Notes: a model not told the origin generated them from the letters alone. DNA of 64,000 nucleotides from Cohnella sp. OV330 (GCF_900112065.1 NZ_FOKE01000005.1:62001-126000), one strand, 5' to 3'; positions 35,034-44,986 are shown, counted from the first letter of the stretch. Program-made: numbers and translations.

Positions 35034-36026
35034 TTAACGCGTCCCGCCAAGCAGCGCCTCGATTTCTTCCAGCGTACCGAGCGAATGAATCGCGCCTTTG
35101 CGTGTGGTCGCCAAGGCTCCTCCAGCGTTAGCGAAGGCGACGGCGCTGCGCAGCTCCTCTTCGCTCCAGTCCGCCGGCTTGGTCTCGCTGCCGAGCACGC
35201 GGTGCAGGAACGCGCCCATGAAGGCATCGCCCGCCCCTGTCGTATCGACGGGAACGACGCGGCTGGCTGCCACTTCGCCGGCGTAGCGCGCCGTCCGATA
35301 ATACGTTCCTGCTGCTCCTCGCGTCACCAACAGAACGTCCAGCCCGTAGCGCAGGACAAGCGCTTCGGCTCCGGCAGCGAGATCCGGCGTGCCTGCGTCA
35401 GGCTGGCCCCCCGTCAGCAGCGCCAGCTCCTCGTCCGACACCTTAACGATGTGAGCCTGTTCAAGCCCGCTCTTCATCCAGACAAGCCCCAGTTCATCGG
35501 TCTCCCACAGAGACGGACGCCAGTTCGGATCGTAGGAGATGATCGCCCCTGCTTGCCGCGCCGCCTCGACTGCATGAAGCGTCGCTTGGCGCGAAGGCTC
35601 CGAAGTTAGCGAGATGGAGCCGAAGTGGAACAGGCGCGTTCCGCGCGTAAGCTCCGGCCGTACTTCGGCCTCCGTTAGCAGTGCGTCCGCTCCCGGCTGA
35701 CGGGCGAAGTGGAAAGAACGCTCTCCCCGCTCGTCCAAATGGACGAATGCCATCGTCGTATGCGCATCCCGGCTTGACACAAGCCCCTCATCTGCGATCC
35801 CTTGCCGGATGAGCACATCCCGCAAATACTCGCCGAACGGATCCTGCCCGACCTTGCCGATAAAGGCCGTCTTGTTGCCCAATTTCGCGAGCGCCGCCAG
35901 CACATTGACCGGTGCGCCGCCGGGATTGCGTTCCAATAGGGGCTCCCCGGATGCCGACAAGCCGTCCGGCACGAAATCGATCAAATACTCGCCGAGCGCC
36001 ACCGCATCGTAAATTTTGCGCCCCAT
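35034..36026 (-). CDS. PfkB-family fructokinase
   Basis: 330 residues, a ribokinase-like fold. Substrate-side signature NPGGAPVNVLAALAKLG and ATP-side signature VDTTGAGDAFMGAF, with the catalytic Asp, are both present. It is closest in style to bacterial fructokinases (VALGEYLIDFVPDG opening). The frame stays open to 36140, but the ATG at 36026 overlaps the permease stop (TAATG) with AAAGGG upstream. As the last gene of the fructan operon it would phosphorylate fructose released by the two GH32 enzymes. Confidence 0.92.
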   Translation of the reverse strand: MGRKIYDAVALGEYLIDFVPDGLSASGEPLLERNPGGAPVNVLAALAKLGNKTAFIGKVGQDPFGEYLRDVLIRQGIADEGLVSSRDAHTTMAFVHLDERGERSFHFARQPGADALLTEAEVRPELTRGTRLFHFGSISLTSEPSRQATLHAVEAARQAGAIISYDPNWRPSLWETDELGLVWMKSGLEQAHIVKVSDEELALLTGGQPDAGTPDLAAGAEALVLRYGLDVLLVTRGAAGTYYRTARYAGEVAASRVVPVDTTGAGDAFMGAFLHRVLGSETKPADWSEEELRSAVAFANAGGALATTRKGAIHSLGTLEEIEALLGGTR

Positions 36027-36865
36027 TACCCTTTGACCCCCGACATCGTGATTCCTTGAATGTAGTAGCGCTGCAGGAACAAGAACAGAATCAGGATCGG
36101 AGCCGTCGCTATCGTACTGGCGGCCAAAATTTTGGACCAATCGGTACCCGCTATCGAAGAGAACGACGCAATCGCGACTTGGAGCATCTGCTTCTTGTCG
36201 TCGTTGATGACGATAAGCGGCCAGAGATACGAGTCCCAGTTGCCGAGAAACGTCATCAGGCCGAGCGTGATCAGCGCCGGAACGGCCGCCGGAACGACGA
36301 TACGCAAGAACGCGCGCAGAACCGAAGCGCCGTCAATCTTTGCCGCCTCCATAATCTCATTCGGAATGTCCGCGAAAAACTGCCGCAGCAGGAAGATGCC
36401 GAATACCGACAGCGCGGAAGGCACGATGAGACTTGCGTACGAGTTGACCCACCCGAAATTGTTCATCAGCAAGTAGTTTGGCACGAGCGTTACTTCACCC
36501 GGAATAATCATCGCCGACATGAACAAGGCGAAGACGATCGACTTGCCGCGGAATCGCAGCTTCGCGAAAGCGAAGGCGGCCAAGGCGCTTACGACAAGCA
36601 CGATGCCGGTTACGGACCCGGCAACGATCACGGTGTTCCAAATGTAGCGCAGGAAAGGATTCGTATCGTTGAAAATAACCTTTTTGTAGTTTATCCAGGT
36701 GAACTCGACGGGCACGAACAAATGCCAATTCAAGCTCGATGAATATTGGAACAGTTCCTCATAGGGACGCAGAGATCCGGCGACCATCCATACGATCGGA
36801 ATGATGCAGACGATGGCGATGAGCGTCATCAGGATGTATTTAAGCGCAAGCCCCATTTGCCGCAT
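36026..36865 (-). CDS. MalG-like sugar ABC permease
   Basis: 279 residues, six membrane helices and the coupling motif IMEAAKIDGASVLRAFLRIV. The C-terminus YYIQGITMSGVKG is typical of CUT1 permeases. GGGGGATC precedes the ATG. It pairs with the upstream MalF-like gene and the SBP at 44987-46363 for uptake of fructo-oligosaccharides, a substrate inferred from the GH32 enzymes. Confidence 0.93.
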   Translation of the reverse strand: MRQMGLALKYILMTLIAIVCIIPIVWMVAGSLRPYEELFQYSSSLNWHLFVPVEFTWINYKKVIFNDTNPFLRYIWNTVIVAGSVTGIVLVVSALAAFAFAKLRFRGKSIVFALFMSAMIIPGEVTLVPNYLLMNNFGWVNSYASLIVPSALSVFGIFLLRQFFADIPNEIMEAAKIDGASVLRAFLRIVVPAAVPALITLGLMTFLGNWDSYLWPLIVINDDKKQMLQVAIASFSSIAGTDWSKILAASTIATAPILILFLFLQRYYIQGITMSGVKG

Positions 36866-36875
36866 GATGATCCCC

Positions 36876-37808
36876 CTAGTAGTCAGCTTTCTTGTTAAAA
36901 TAGGTCATTTGCGCAAGCGAGATGATCAGCACGATCGCGAACAGTATAAAAGCCGCCGCGGTGCCGTAGCCCATTTGCATTTGCTGGAATGCCATTTTCC
37001 AGATGTAATACACGACGGTCTGGGTGGAGCCGTTGGGCCCGCCGTTCGTGAGGACGAAGACGAGACCGGCCAGCTTGATGGCATCGATCGTCGTCATGAT
37101 GACGACGAAAGCCATCGTCCGGTTCAGCATCGGCAGCGTAATGCGGAAGAACTGCTGCGCACGGCTTGCTCCGTCAACCCGAGCCGCTTCATATAAGTCT
37201 TGGGAGATGTTATTCAGTCCCGCGAGAAAAATAATCATGAAAAACCCGGCTGCTTTCCAGATACCGAGAATGATGATGCCGTACATCGCGGTATCCGGGT
37301 TGGATAAAAAGTTCGTGATCGGCAGTCCCATCGTCTTGAGCACCTGATTCAGGATGCCGAAGTCCTTGTTGTAGATGAGCTTGAACACCGTGGCTGCGAC
37401 CGAAGTCGAGATCACGACGGGGATAAAATAAGCCGTGCGAAACAGGCCCGTAAAACGCCTGGCTCGTTGAATCAGCATCGCGAGGCCAAGGGAGATCGCC
37501 GTCTGTACCGGGATGACAATGACCGCGAAGAACAGCGAGTGCCGAAGGCTTGCCAGAAATTCAGCGTCATTTATCAGCGTCCGGTAATTATCGATGCCGT
37601 TAAAAGACCGGGTTCCGCCTACCATGTTGTAGTTCTGGAAGCTGATGAGGAATGCTTTGACCATCGGGTAGAAGACAAAGAGCAGAAGCGCTGCCAACGC
37701 AGGCAAGATGAACAGCCAGGCCGTTCTCTCTTCCTGGCGCAGTGCCCGGCCGAAGGAATTTCCCTTGCGGCGCTTGGATATCGATGTAGCCAGCTCGGTG
37801 TGCGCCAT
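36876..37808 (-). CDS. MalF-like sugar ABC permease
   Basis: 310 residues with a basic cytoplasmic N-terminus, six membrane helices and the loop LYEAARVDGASRAQQFFRIT. GGAAGGG precedes the ATG. It starts 64 bases after the levanase-like gene and is followed after 10 bases by its MalG partner. Confidence 0.93.
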   Translation of the reverse strand: MAHTELATSISKRRKGNSFGRALRQEERTAWLFILPALAALLLFVFYPMVKAFLISFQNYNMVGGTRSFNGIDNYRTLINDAEFLASLRHSLFFAVIVIPVQTAISLGLAMLIQRARRFTGLFRTAYFIPVVISTSVAATVFKLIYNKDFGILNQVLKTMGLPITNFLSNPDTAMYGIIILGIWKAAGFFMIIFLAGLNNISQDLYEAARVDGASRAQQFFRITLPMLNRTMAFVVIMTTIDAIKLAGLVFVLTNGGPNGSTQTVVYYIWKMAFQQMQMGYGTAAAFILFAIVLIISLAQMTYFNKKADY

Positions 37809-37872
37809 GGTTTCCCTTCCTTTCAGTTTGGTGGATGGGGTGAATAAACTTGGTTGAGAGAGCGAGCGCCCC

Positions 37873-39753
37873 TTACGGCTCGTAGACGAACACGCTCATC
37901 GTCGCCGTCACTTGGCCGTCAGGCGTCTTCGCGATTAAGTCCGCTTGCCCTGCGCCGATTCCGGAGATGTCAACGCCGCTGCCGTCCGCTGCACGCGTCG
38001 CTTTAGCGACCGACTCGTCGCTGGACGTCCAATCGATCTGCTGGGGGGCGGCCAGCGGCAGCACGGACGACTTCACGGTTGCATGCGCGCCAACCGCCAC
38101 GTCTACGCTATCCTTGCCGATGAGGATGCGGCTCGGTACGCCGGAATCCGGATTCTCGTCGCGCCACGCCGAGCGCATCGGGTAGAATGAGGCTTCATCG
38201 AGCTTGACGCTGCCCCGCTCAAGTTCTAGCGACAAGCCATTGCTTGTCGGCTCGGGGAACACGATGGCAGATAGCACCTTCGCGCCGTCTTCGGCGAACA
38301 CTTCGAGCGTGTCTTCGTCTACATAGATCCGAAGAGGCAACCTTCCGTCTGCAGACGGCTTCACCGGAGCCGCAAAGCTCTCCGCGAAATCTCGCTCGAA
38401 CGAAACATCGCCGGATTTCGAACGGTCGACCGTAAGTGTTCCTGCTGAGGCATCGTAGCGGATGCTGGTCTCCTCCGCCCCCGTGCCATCTGTCCTTACC
38501 TTGAGCGCAAAGGCAGCATCTGCCGAAACGGTGAAGGTCGTATCCAGCTCATAAGCGGTTCCGCGCCACTTCCCGAACGCGTTCGAGTTGGCCGCGAGCT
38601 GCTGCGCTTCGAGCTTAAGAGCGGTGCCGCGCAGCGAAGCGAGTTCTTTGACTGGTTGTTGAATGAGGCGGATTCCTTCACCGGGAATATCGCGAAGCAT
38701 AAGCTCGCGGGGAACGGACATGTTGCCTTTCCAAGGATCGGTCGGCATCGTGAACGGGTAGCGCCAGTTGGACATCCAGCCGAGCCAAATGCGCCGTCCG
38801 TCCTTCTCCGGGATGTCCGAATACGAGACTGCCGCATAGAAGTCCTTACCGAAATCCGTCCACAACACCGTATCGGCGGGATTATCATTATGGAAGGTTT
38901 TGCCGTCGAACTCGCCGACGAAATATTGCGCTGTCGAGCCTTTGGTCGCCTCGTTGCTGCCGACGCTCAGCGTCAACACCCACTTGCGCTTACCGCTGCC
39001 ATCTACCGGAAGCTCGAAAAGATCCGGACATTCCCAAACGGCGGCATGCGAACCTTGATCGATGCCGAATTCGCCTGTCTCGGTCCATGTTCGGAGATCG
39101 GGCGAAGCGTAGAATCTCACATGATCGTCGACGGATACGACCATGACCCAACGCTTGCTCGCCTCGTGCCAGATCACCTTCGGATCGCGAAAATCCTTGA
39201 GCCCGGGATTCGGAATAACCGGATTCCCCTCATACTTGGTCCAGGTACGCCCGCGGTCGCTGCTATAGGCGATGCTCTGCGACTGCACGCCTCCCTGGAA
39301 ATGCGTAAAGATGGCAACCAGCCCGGATTTCCCATGGAAAAAACCGCTCGTATCGTTCCAGTCCACGACCGCGCTGCCCGACCATATTTCGCCGAGCTCA
39401 TCGCGCATCAAGGCGACCGGAAGATGCTCCCAATGCACGAGATCCTGACTGACCGCATGTCCCCACTGGCCGCTGTTCTGGTAAAATTGGTGGTACTCGC
39501 CCTCGTAATACACCATGCCGTTCGGATCGCTCATGTTGCCGGACTCGACGCTTAAGTGGTACTGCGGGCGATGGCGTTCCGTGTAGTAATTCTCGGTCGG
39601 ATTGAATTGGAACGGGGCGGGCGGCGCGTATGCGTCCTTCCCCTTGTTGGCTTTGCCAGACATCCAGATCGCTCCTCCGATCGCGAGCGCAACCGCCGCG
39701 CCGATAACGATCACGGCAAAGGCCGGCTTGGACTTTCGCGGAATCCCGCTCAT
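37873..39753 (-). CDS. Membrane-anchored GH32 levanase/fructanase with Ig-like C-terminal domain
   Basis: 626 residues. An uncleaved-looking N-terminal helix (PAFAVIVIGAAVALAIGGAI) anchors it outside the cell; no lipobox is seen. The GH32 propeller carries the nucleophile Asp76 in GNMSDPNG, the transition-state stabiliser Asp190 in FRDPK and the acid Glu241 in WECPDLF. The common WMNDPNG is altered to NMSDPNG. A GH32 beta-sandwich follows, and the last ~80 residues form a bacterial Ig-like domain. It would trim levan, inulin or sucrose at the membrane surface. Its ATG overlaps the stop of the upstream GH32 gene (ATGA). Specificity (levan or inulin) cannot be read. Confidence 0.93.
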   Translation of the reverse strand: MSGIPRKSKPAFAVIVIGAAVALAIGGAIWMSGKANKGKDAYAPPAPFQFNPTENYYTERHRPQYHLSVESGNMSDPNGMVYYEGEYHQFYQNSGQWGHAVSQDLVHWEHLPVALMRDELGEIWSGSAVVDWNDTSGFFHGKSGLVAIFTHFQGGVQSQSIAYSSDRGRTWTKYEGNPVIPNPGLKDFRDPKVIWHEASKRWVMVVSVDDHVRFYASPDLRTWTETGEFGIDQGSHAAVWECPDLFELPVDGSGKRKWVLTLSVGSNEATKGSTAQYFVGEFDGKTFHNDNPADTVLWTDFGKDFYAAVSYSDIPEKDGRRIWLGWMSNWRYPFTMPTDPWKGNMSVPRELMLRDIPGEGIRLIQQPVKELASLRGTALKLEAQQLAANSNAFGKWRGTAYELDTTFTVSADAAFALKVRTDGTGAEETSIRYDASAGTLTVDRSKSGDVSFERDFAESFAAPVKPSADGRLPLRIYVDEDTLEVFAEDGAKVLSAIVFPEPTSNGLSLELERGSVKLDEASFYPMRSAWRDENPDSGVPSRILIGKDSVDVAVGAHATVKSSVLPLAAPQQIDWTSSDESVAKATRAADGSGVDISGIGAGQADLIAKTPDGQVTATMSVFVYEP

Positions 39754-41303
39754 TCCTTAGCCTCCAGCCCATCCATATGCCAAAGCCGCATGGCTTTGAA
39801 TACAAGGGTTCCCCCCAACGCCTGAAGCGCCAGTCTGCGGCCTGAAGCCAGCGGATAAATGCGGCTGGTCAACACCCGGTCGCCATCGTTGACAAACAAC
39901 TCTACCGACGAATGATCCGAGAACAGACGGAGGCTCAGGCGAGCGGCGGCAGAAGCCGGAAGGTCGGATACGTACACGCCGGGGTCGCCGATTCCCGCCT
40001 CGTCGCGATTCAATTCGATGCGGCGCTGCGCAGCCAGCCAGCGAATCTTCGTGCGCTCTTCGGTGACGGACCGCGAATTTTTTACGGACTTAGCGTCGGA
40101 TAATTCCTCGGACGCTCCGGCAATAACGATCCGCAGCTCCTGCGCCTCTGTCGCGGACAGATCAATATCGGCTTGCCATTCAAAGGCCGGCGGCAGCAAC
40201 CAGGTCCGTTCTTCGCCTGGCTGCAGACGAAGTCCGTTGTCTAATTTTGCGATTTCTTGTCCTCGAAGAGTGACTAGCTCCTCTACCGGTCTCGAGGCCA
40301 GACGCCCATCCTCGGTCAGCTGAAGCTCACGGGCAAGCGTCATAGCTCCATACCAGGCGCGTCCTGTCTTGATGAGCCGCGATCCCCACATGTCCATCCA
40401 GGCGATTAGAATGCGGCGGCCGCTGCTGTCCCGCATCGTCTGCGCGGCATAGAAGTCCGGTCCGTTATCGATGATGCCGCTGCTCTCGGGGGTAAAACGC
40501 CCCGTCGCAAAGTCCATCTCGCCGATCATGTAGAGATTTTTGACGCCGTCCATGTTCATCGGGGAAACGATCAGGACATACTTGCCGCCTAGCGGGAACA
40601 AATCCGGGCATTCCCACATATCGCCCTGCGTGCCGTCGCTCTCCGCCGCGACGCCGCGGTACGACCAATCCACAAGGTTGGCCGACTCATAGAGGAGAGC
40701 GCGGCCGCGGCCGTTTTTACCCGAGCCGACGACCATATACCAGCGCCCTTCATGCTCCCATACCTTCGGGTCGCGGAAGCCGAAGCATTCACCGTCGGGA
40801 CTGCCTTGAATGACCGGCGCCGGATGCTTAACGAAACGGATTCCGTCCTCGCTCGTCGCCATCGCCTGCACTTCCTCCGGGGTACGCCCGTCGACGTGCG
40901 CGGTATAGAAAAGCACCATTTGCCCCTCGTGCTCCACCGCGCTGCCCGACCAGCAGCCGCAGCCGCCTTCGGGCGAACCGAACTCGTAAGGCTCCGTAGG
41001 CGCAAGGGCAACCGGGCGATGCTCCCACCGCACCAAGTCCCGGCTGACCGCATGCCCCCAGTACATCGGGCCTTGATAATCGCCAAACGGGAAATGTTGG
41101 TAGAACGCATGATACTCGCCTTTATAATGAATCAGGCCGTTCGGATCGTTCATCCAGCCCGACGGCGCCATCAGGTGATAGCGCAGGCGGAACGGGTCCT
41201 GCGCCGCCCGCGCGGCTCCGGCCTGAACCGCCTCCTCCGCTCGCTTAAGCGCCTCTTCATGCTCGAATTGGCGGCTGTTTTGCCTCGTGTTCGTGCTCTT
41301 CAT
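39750..41303 (-). CDS. Cytoplasmic GH32 fructosidase
   Basis: 517 residues without a signal peptide. GH32 motifs: nucleophile Asp53 in GWMNDPNG, Asp178 in FRDPK, acid Glu231 in WECPDLF, plus C-terminal beta-sandwich. It is an exo-acting sucrase/fructosidase-type enzyme acting on imported fructo-oligosaccharides or sucrose. GGAAGGAAG precedes the ATG. It is the first gene after the internal promoter at 41352-41394, so the enzyme-importer-kinase part of the locus can be expressed apart from the sensor genes. Confidence 0.93.
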   Translation of the reverse strand: MKSTNTRQNSRQFEHEEALKRAEEAVQAGAARAAQDPFRLRYHLMAPSGWMNDPNGLIHYKGEYHAFYQHFPFGDYQGPMYWGHAVSRDLVRWEHRPVALAPTEPYEFGSPEGGCGCWSGSAVEHEGQMVLFYTAHVDGRTPEEVQAMATSEDGIRFVKHPAPVIQGSPDGECFGFRDPKVWEHEGRWYMVVGSGKNGRGRALLYESANLVDWSYRGVAAESDGTQGDMWECPDLFPLGGKYVLIVSPMNMDGVKNLYMIGEMDFATGRFTPESSGIIDNGPDFYAAQTMRDSSGRRILIAWMDMWGSRLIKTGRAWYGAMTLARELQLTEDGRLASRPVEELVTLRGQEIAKLDNGLRLQPGEERTWLLPPAFEWQADIDLSATEAQELRIVIAGASEELSDAKSVKNSRSVTEERTKIRWLAAQRRIELNRDEAGIGDPGVYVSDLPASAAARLSLRLFSDHSSVELFVNDGDRVLTSRIYPLASGRRLALQALGGTLVFKAMRLWHMDGLEAKE

Positions 41304-41351
41304 GTTGAATTCTTCCTTCCCGCGGCTTCCATGGTTGTTTCGATTGCCTCC

Positions 41352-41394
41352 ATTGTAAGGCTGCGGGAAGGGCCAAGGCTTTCACTATGCTCGG
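41352..41394 (-). promoter_or_regulatory. Promoter of the fructan enzyme operon with CCGAGCATAnTGAA box
   Basis: Minus-strand TACAAT -10 at 41352-41357. The box CCGAGCATAGTGAA (41381-41394, minus) lies 24 bases upstream of the -10. The same box at the same distance occurs before the SBP gene (46433-46446). It is probably the binding site of the adjacent YesN regulator. Confidence 0.68.
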
Positions 41395-41440
41395 GGAGCG
41401 ACTTCTAAAATGCTGGGTGGAGGGAGGAAGCAGCGGATCG

Positions 41441-43072
41441 TTAGCTTTCATTCGTTTTCTGCTGCTTCTCCCGGTATTCCTTCGGGCTGCAGCCGTAATT
41501 CTTTTTAAAAGAGGTGCTGAAATAGCTGGAGCTGGAGTAGCCGACCAGCATCGCGATATCCGTCAGCTTCAGATCGGTCCCGCTCAGCAGCTCGGCGGCG
41601 CGCGTCATCCGGAGCCGCGTCAAATAGTCGCTGAACGTAAAGCCCGCGTTCTGCTTGAACAAGCCTGACAGGTAAGTCTCGTTCATGTGAAACATACTGG
41701 CCAACTGGGACAGCGTCAACTCGTAAGGATAATTCTCGTCCACATACTTGCGGACCGCCTCCGCCTGCAGCTGGCCGCTGGACGTCCGGCTGCTTCGCAC
41801 CGCACCCATGACCAGATCGGCAAGCCGTTCAATTTGCGCAAGTACCTCTCCCCGACTCCGATAGGTCGCGATCGAAGCTTGGCAATTCCATAGCACCTGT
41901 TGAAGCGAGGTGTCGCCCAGTTCGAACTTTTTCGCAAGCGACCCGAAGGTTAGGATGACCCGCAGCGCTAGAAAGGTGAAGGCGAACATCGGCATGTCCC
42001 GATTCGGCGGGAACAGCTCAAGCAGTTGAGCGGAAAAAGCTTGTCGATCCAATGTCTCGATCGCCTGAATCAGCCTACGCTCCGTCTCGGCCGTGAATGA
42101 CTGCGCCCAATCAAGTGCTTCCCTCTGGGTCGAAGCGGCGGCCGATCCGTCGACCGTTCCGCGGCTCCAGGCCAGCATGCAGCTGGCATAGCCGTTCTTC
42201 GCTTCGCGCCACCCGCGCACGGGCTCGCCGATGCCGCCGACGCTTTCAAGCCGCAGGTACGTCGCCGCATTGCGCCTCAGCTCGCGAACGAACTGCTCCG
42301 CGACTTCGTCCCCGGACGCCTTGCTTCCCGTCTCCGCCAGCAGGAAAAACATCATCGACGGGTGCCCCACGTCATAGAACGGGTACACGTTCTCCCGCTT
42401 GTCGGCCGTCTCCCGGCAGAGCATGCGGAATGCCAGCTGCAGCAGATCGCGGCGTCCCTCCCAGCTTCGCAGCCGTCCCGGCGGCAAGCGCATCTCCAGT
42501 GCCGCGAAGCGTAGGCTTAGCGCTTCGCCGTCCAGCTTGGCGAGCTGCAACTGGTGCAGTCGATCCCGCACCGCAGACTCGCTGATGCCTTCCTCCTTCA
42601 CCAATTGAAGGAGGAAATGCTCCTGCATGAGCCGCAGCTGCTGGTTAAGCTGAACCTTCTCCCGCTGGCGCTCGCCTTCCAGCAGTCGTTCCTCCTTCAA
42701 CTCGCCCGCCAGCTTCCCGAGCAGCGAAGAGAGTTCCGCCCGCACGACAGGCTTCAGCAGGTAATCCTTGACGCCGAGCTGGATGGCCGACTTCATATAA
42801 TCGAAGTCCGAATAGCCGGACAAGACGATGACGCGCAGGTCCGGATAGGCCTCCTTGCAAGCTCGGATAAAGGCGATCCCGTCCATTTTCGGCATCCGAA
42901 TGTCCGAGATGACGATATCCGGACGTACCTCCGCCTCGGCAAGCATATGGAGCGCTTCCTCTCCGCCGGACGCTTCGTAAGCGATAACGAATCCGGCACC
43001 CTCCCAATCGATCTTCGCCCGGATGCTATTGCGAACGCCGGCTTCATCGTCTACGAGCATGACACGGTACAT
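41441..43072 (-). CDS. YesN-like response regulator with AraC-type DNA-binding domain
   Basis: About 543 residues. N-terminal receiver domain with Asp57 (IVISDIRMPKMDG) and Lys in LLKPV. A long middle region of about 300 residues is typical of YesN proteins. The C-terminal double helix-turn-helix contains LTLSQLASMFHMNETYLSGL and IAMLVGYSSSSYFSTSFKKN. It would bind the box found before the SBP and GH32 operons when phosphorylated by the upstream kinase. The ATG at 43072 has AGGAG nine bases upstream; a TTG at 43081 overlaps the kinase stop and is less likely. Confidence 0.95.
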   Translation of the reverse strand: MYRVMLVDDEAGVRNSIRAKIDWEGAGFVIAYEASGGEEALHMLAEAEVRPDIVISDIRMPKMDGIAFIRACKEAYPDLRVIVLSGYSDFDYMKSAIQLGVKDYLLKPVVRAELSSLLGKLAGELKEERLLEGERQREKVQLNQQLRLMQEHFLLQLVKEEGISESAVRDRLHQLQLAKLDGEALSLRFAALEMRLPPGRLRSWEGRRDLLQLAFRMLCRETADKRENVYPFYDVGHPSMMFFLLAETGSKASGDEVAEQFVRELRRNAATYLRLESVGGIGEPVRGWREAKNGYASCMLAWSRGTVDGSAAASTQREALDWAQSFTAETERRLIQAIETLDRQAFSAQLLELFPPNRDMPMFAFTFLALRVILTFGSLAKKFELGDTSLQQVLWNCQASIATYRSRGEVLAQIERLADLVMGAVRSSRTSSGQLQAEAVRKYVDENYPYELTLSQLASMFHMNETYLSGLFKQNAGFTFSDYLTRLRMTRAAELLSGTDLKLTDIAMLVGYSSSSYFSTSFKKNYGCSPKEYREKQQKTNES

Positions 43073-43077
43073 GATGA

Positions 43078-44880
43078 TCAACTCCTGCTTGCGGGCAACC
43101 GCATCGTTATCGTCGTGCCGGAATCCGGAGATGAAGCAATGCGGACTTCAAAGGCATCGCCGTATTGCACCCGGCAGCGCGCCAGCACGTTTCGCAGTCC
43201 GATGCTGTCCCCCTTCGAGTAGAGGATCGCCGTTGTATCCGCCCCGGACAGCCCTCTCTGCAGATCGGCTGCCAGTTCCCCATTCATGCCGATTCCGTTG
43301 TCGGCGATGGTCAAGTACAGCCAGTCGTCGCGGGCCTCGGCCCCCAGTTCAACTAGCGCCTGTTCCCCGTTTTCCAAGCTGTACTTCACCGCATTCTCAA
43401 CCAACGGCTGCAGAATAAACTTAGGCATCTTAAGTTCGCGGGTCCCCGGCGCCTCTTCGATCCGGACCTGTAGTCGATCGTCGTACCTTAGCTTTAGGAT
43501 GAACAAATAATCGCGGATATACGCGAGTTCTTCCGATACCCATACCTGATCGGCGCTCAAATCCAGCGAATACCGCATCATCTGCCCTAGCGCTTCGGTT
43601 GCATCCATCACGAGGTCATTGCGCTTCATCGCGGCCAAACCGCTAATAATTTCGAGCGTATTGTTGTAAAAATGCGGGTTGATCTGCAGCAGCAACGCTT
43701 TGTATTCGGCGTTTTTACGCCTCAGGTTCGTCTCGTATTCCGTTTCGATCAGGTACTTTAGCCGGTTCGTCATCTGTCCGAAGGCGCCGGTCACATAACC
43801 GATCTCGCTGTGCCCCCGTTGGGTGTCCGGCATCTGCTTAATCGCTTCGTCGAACTCGCCCCGCTTCACAAGCTTCATGGATCGGGCCATTCGCGTAAGG
43901 GGATTCGTGACGCTTTTGGACAGGCCGAATGCCACGACAAGCACGATCACCAGCAGAATACCGCTTACGAGCAGCATCGTCTCCTTAATCCGGTTCAGCT
44001 TCGCATACAATTCCCGTTCCGGCACGACGCCCATGATTGTCCAGTTCTGGTCCGGCAGCTTCCGGTAGAAGACTAGATAAGGCTTGCCCTGATTTCGAAC
44101 GGCGAACACGCCGCTCTCCCCCTCTGGCTTCCTCACCCGAGTGGTTTGCAGGACTTTCGCAAGCTTGCTTTCCCCTTCCTTCAAGATAGCCGCTTCTCCT
44201 GTAAGCTGCTGGCCGAGCACGCTCCGCCCATCGGCGTCCAGCAGGAAGACGCGGCCCGTCTCGCCGAAATGAATCCGGTCAATTGGATCCCGCAGCACGC
44301 TCGTCGGATAGTTGACCTTAATGATGCCTACGCCGGTCAACGTCTGAAGCTCAACAAGAGGCAGCAGGTAGGCGTTCACGCTCCGGCTCCTCATACTCTC
44401 GTCCGGCTGGTCCTCTTCCAGGTGAGACCCCGTCCATTTCACATCCTGCTCCTTGTAATCCACAAACCAAGGCTGCTGTTCATAGGTGCGGTCCTGCCTC
44501 CACAGTCCGCCCTTCGCTGCCGTAAAAAGACTGATCGAGATTCCGTTTGAATTATTCACCGCATAGGAGGACAGAAAATTCTGCACCCTGCGCTTCGACA
44601 GCAGTTCTTCTCTATCCTGGCTTTCGATATTGCGCAGATCGGCCAGCCAAGTCTGGGTCGTCGAGCTTCCGAGAACCTGGTTGCCGACATCCTCGAGCTG
44701 CTTCATCAAGGTCGTTACGTGGGAAGCATACTGCTCGATCGTCTGCGAAGCGGATACTTCAAGGGAAGTCTTAATGAGCTTCGCCGACTCGGAAGTCAGA
44801 ATATAGACCAACGCAACGAACGGGAAAATAAGCAGGATGGAGAAAGCAACCATAAGCCGGCTTCGAAGCGAGTAGAGCAT
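43078..44880 (-). CDS. YesM-like sensor histidine kinase
   Basis: 600 residues. Two membrane helices (about 12-32 and 300-320) enclose a Cache-like extracellular sensor of about 265 residues. A HAMP domain follows, then the YesM-family H-box (LQINPHFYNNTLEIISGLAA) and an HATPase domain with the N box region PLVENAVKYSLENG and the G box DNGIGMNGE. It senses an extracellular sugar signal and phosphorylates the YesN protein encoded next. CGGAGG precedes the ATG. It lies between the SBP gene and its regulator, behind a strong stem-loop that should lower its expression relative to the SBP. Confidence 0.95.
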   Translation of the reverse strand: MLYSLRSRLMVAFSILLIFPFVALVYILTSESAKLIKTSLEVSASQTIEQYASHVTTLMKQLEDVGNQVLGSSTTQTWLADLRNIESQDREELLSKRRVQNFLSSYAVNNSNGISISLFTAAKGGLWRQDRTYEQQPWFVDYKEQDVKWTGSHLEEDQPDESMRSRSVNAYLLPLVELQTLTGVGIIKVNYPTSVLRDPIDRIHFGETGRVFLLDADGRSVLGQQLTGEAAILKEGESKLAKVLQTTRVRKPEGESGVFAVRNQGKPYLVFYRKLPDQNWTIMGVVPERELYAKLNRIKETMLLVSGILLVIVLVVAFGLSKSVTNPLTRMARSMKLVKRGEFDEAIKQMPDTQRGHSEIGYVTGAFGQMTNRLKYLIETEYETNLRRKNAEYKALLLQINPHFYNNTLEIISGLAAMKRNDLVMDATEALGQMMRYSLDLSADQVWVSEELAYIRDYLFILKLRYDDRLQVRIEEAPGTRELKMPKFILQPLVENAVKYSLENGEQALVELGAEARDDWLYLTIADNGIGMNGELAADLQRGLSGADTTAILYSKGDSIGLRNVLARCRVQYGDAFEVRIASSPDSGTTITMRLPASRS

Positions 44881-44930
44881 GTCGTCAGGCCTCCGGTGAA
44901 TGTAAGATGAAAGCAGTATGAACGCAAAAG

Positions 44931-44972
44931 CCTGAAAAAGACGTCCGCCTTTCGCGGATCGTCTCTTTCAGG
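44931..44972 (-). terminator. Stem-loop/attenuator between SBP and kinase genes
   Basis: On the minus strand CCTGAAAGAGACG and CGTCTTTTTCAGG pair, with an inner ATCCGC/GCGGA extension, giving a stem of about 18 bp followed by CTTTTGCG. It probably terminates most transcripts after the SBP and lets a few continue into the kinase and regulator. Confidence 0.75.
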
Positions 44973-44986
44973 TTATCGATGGTTTC

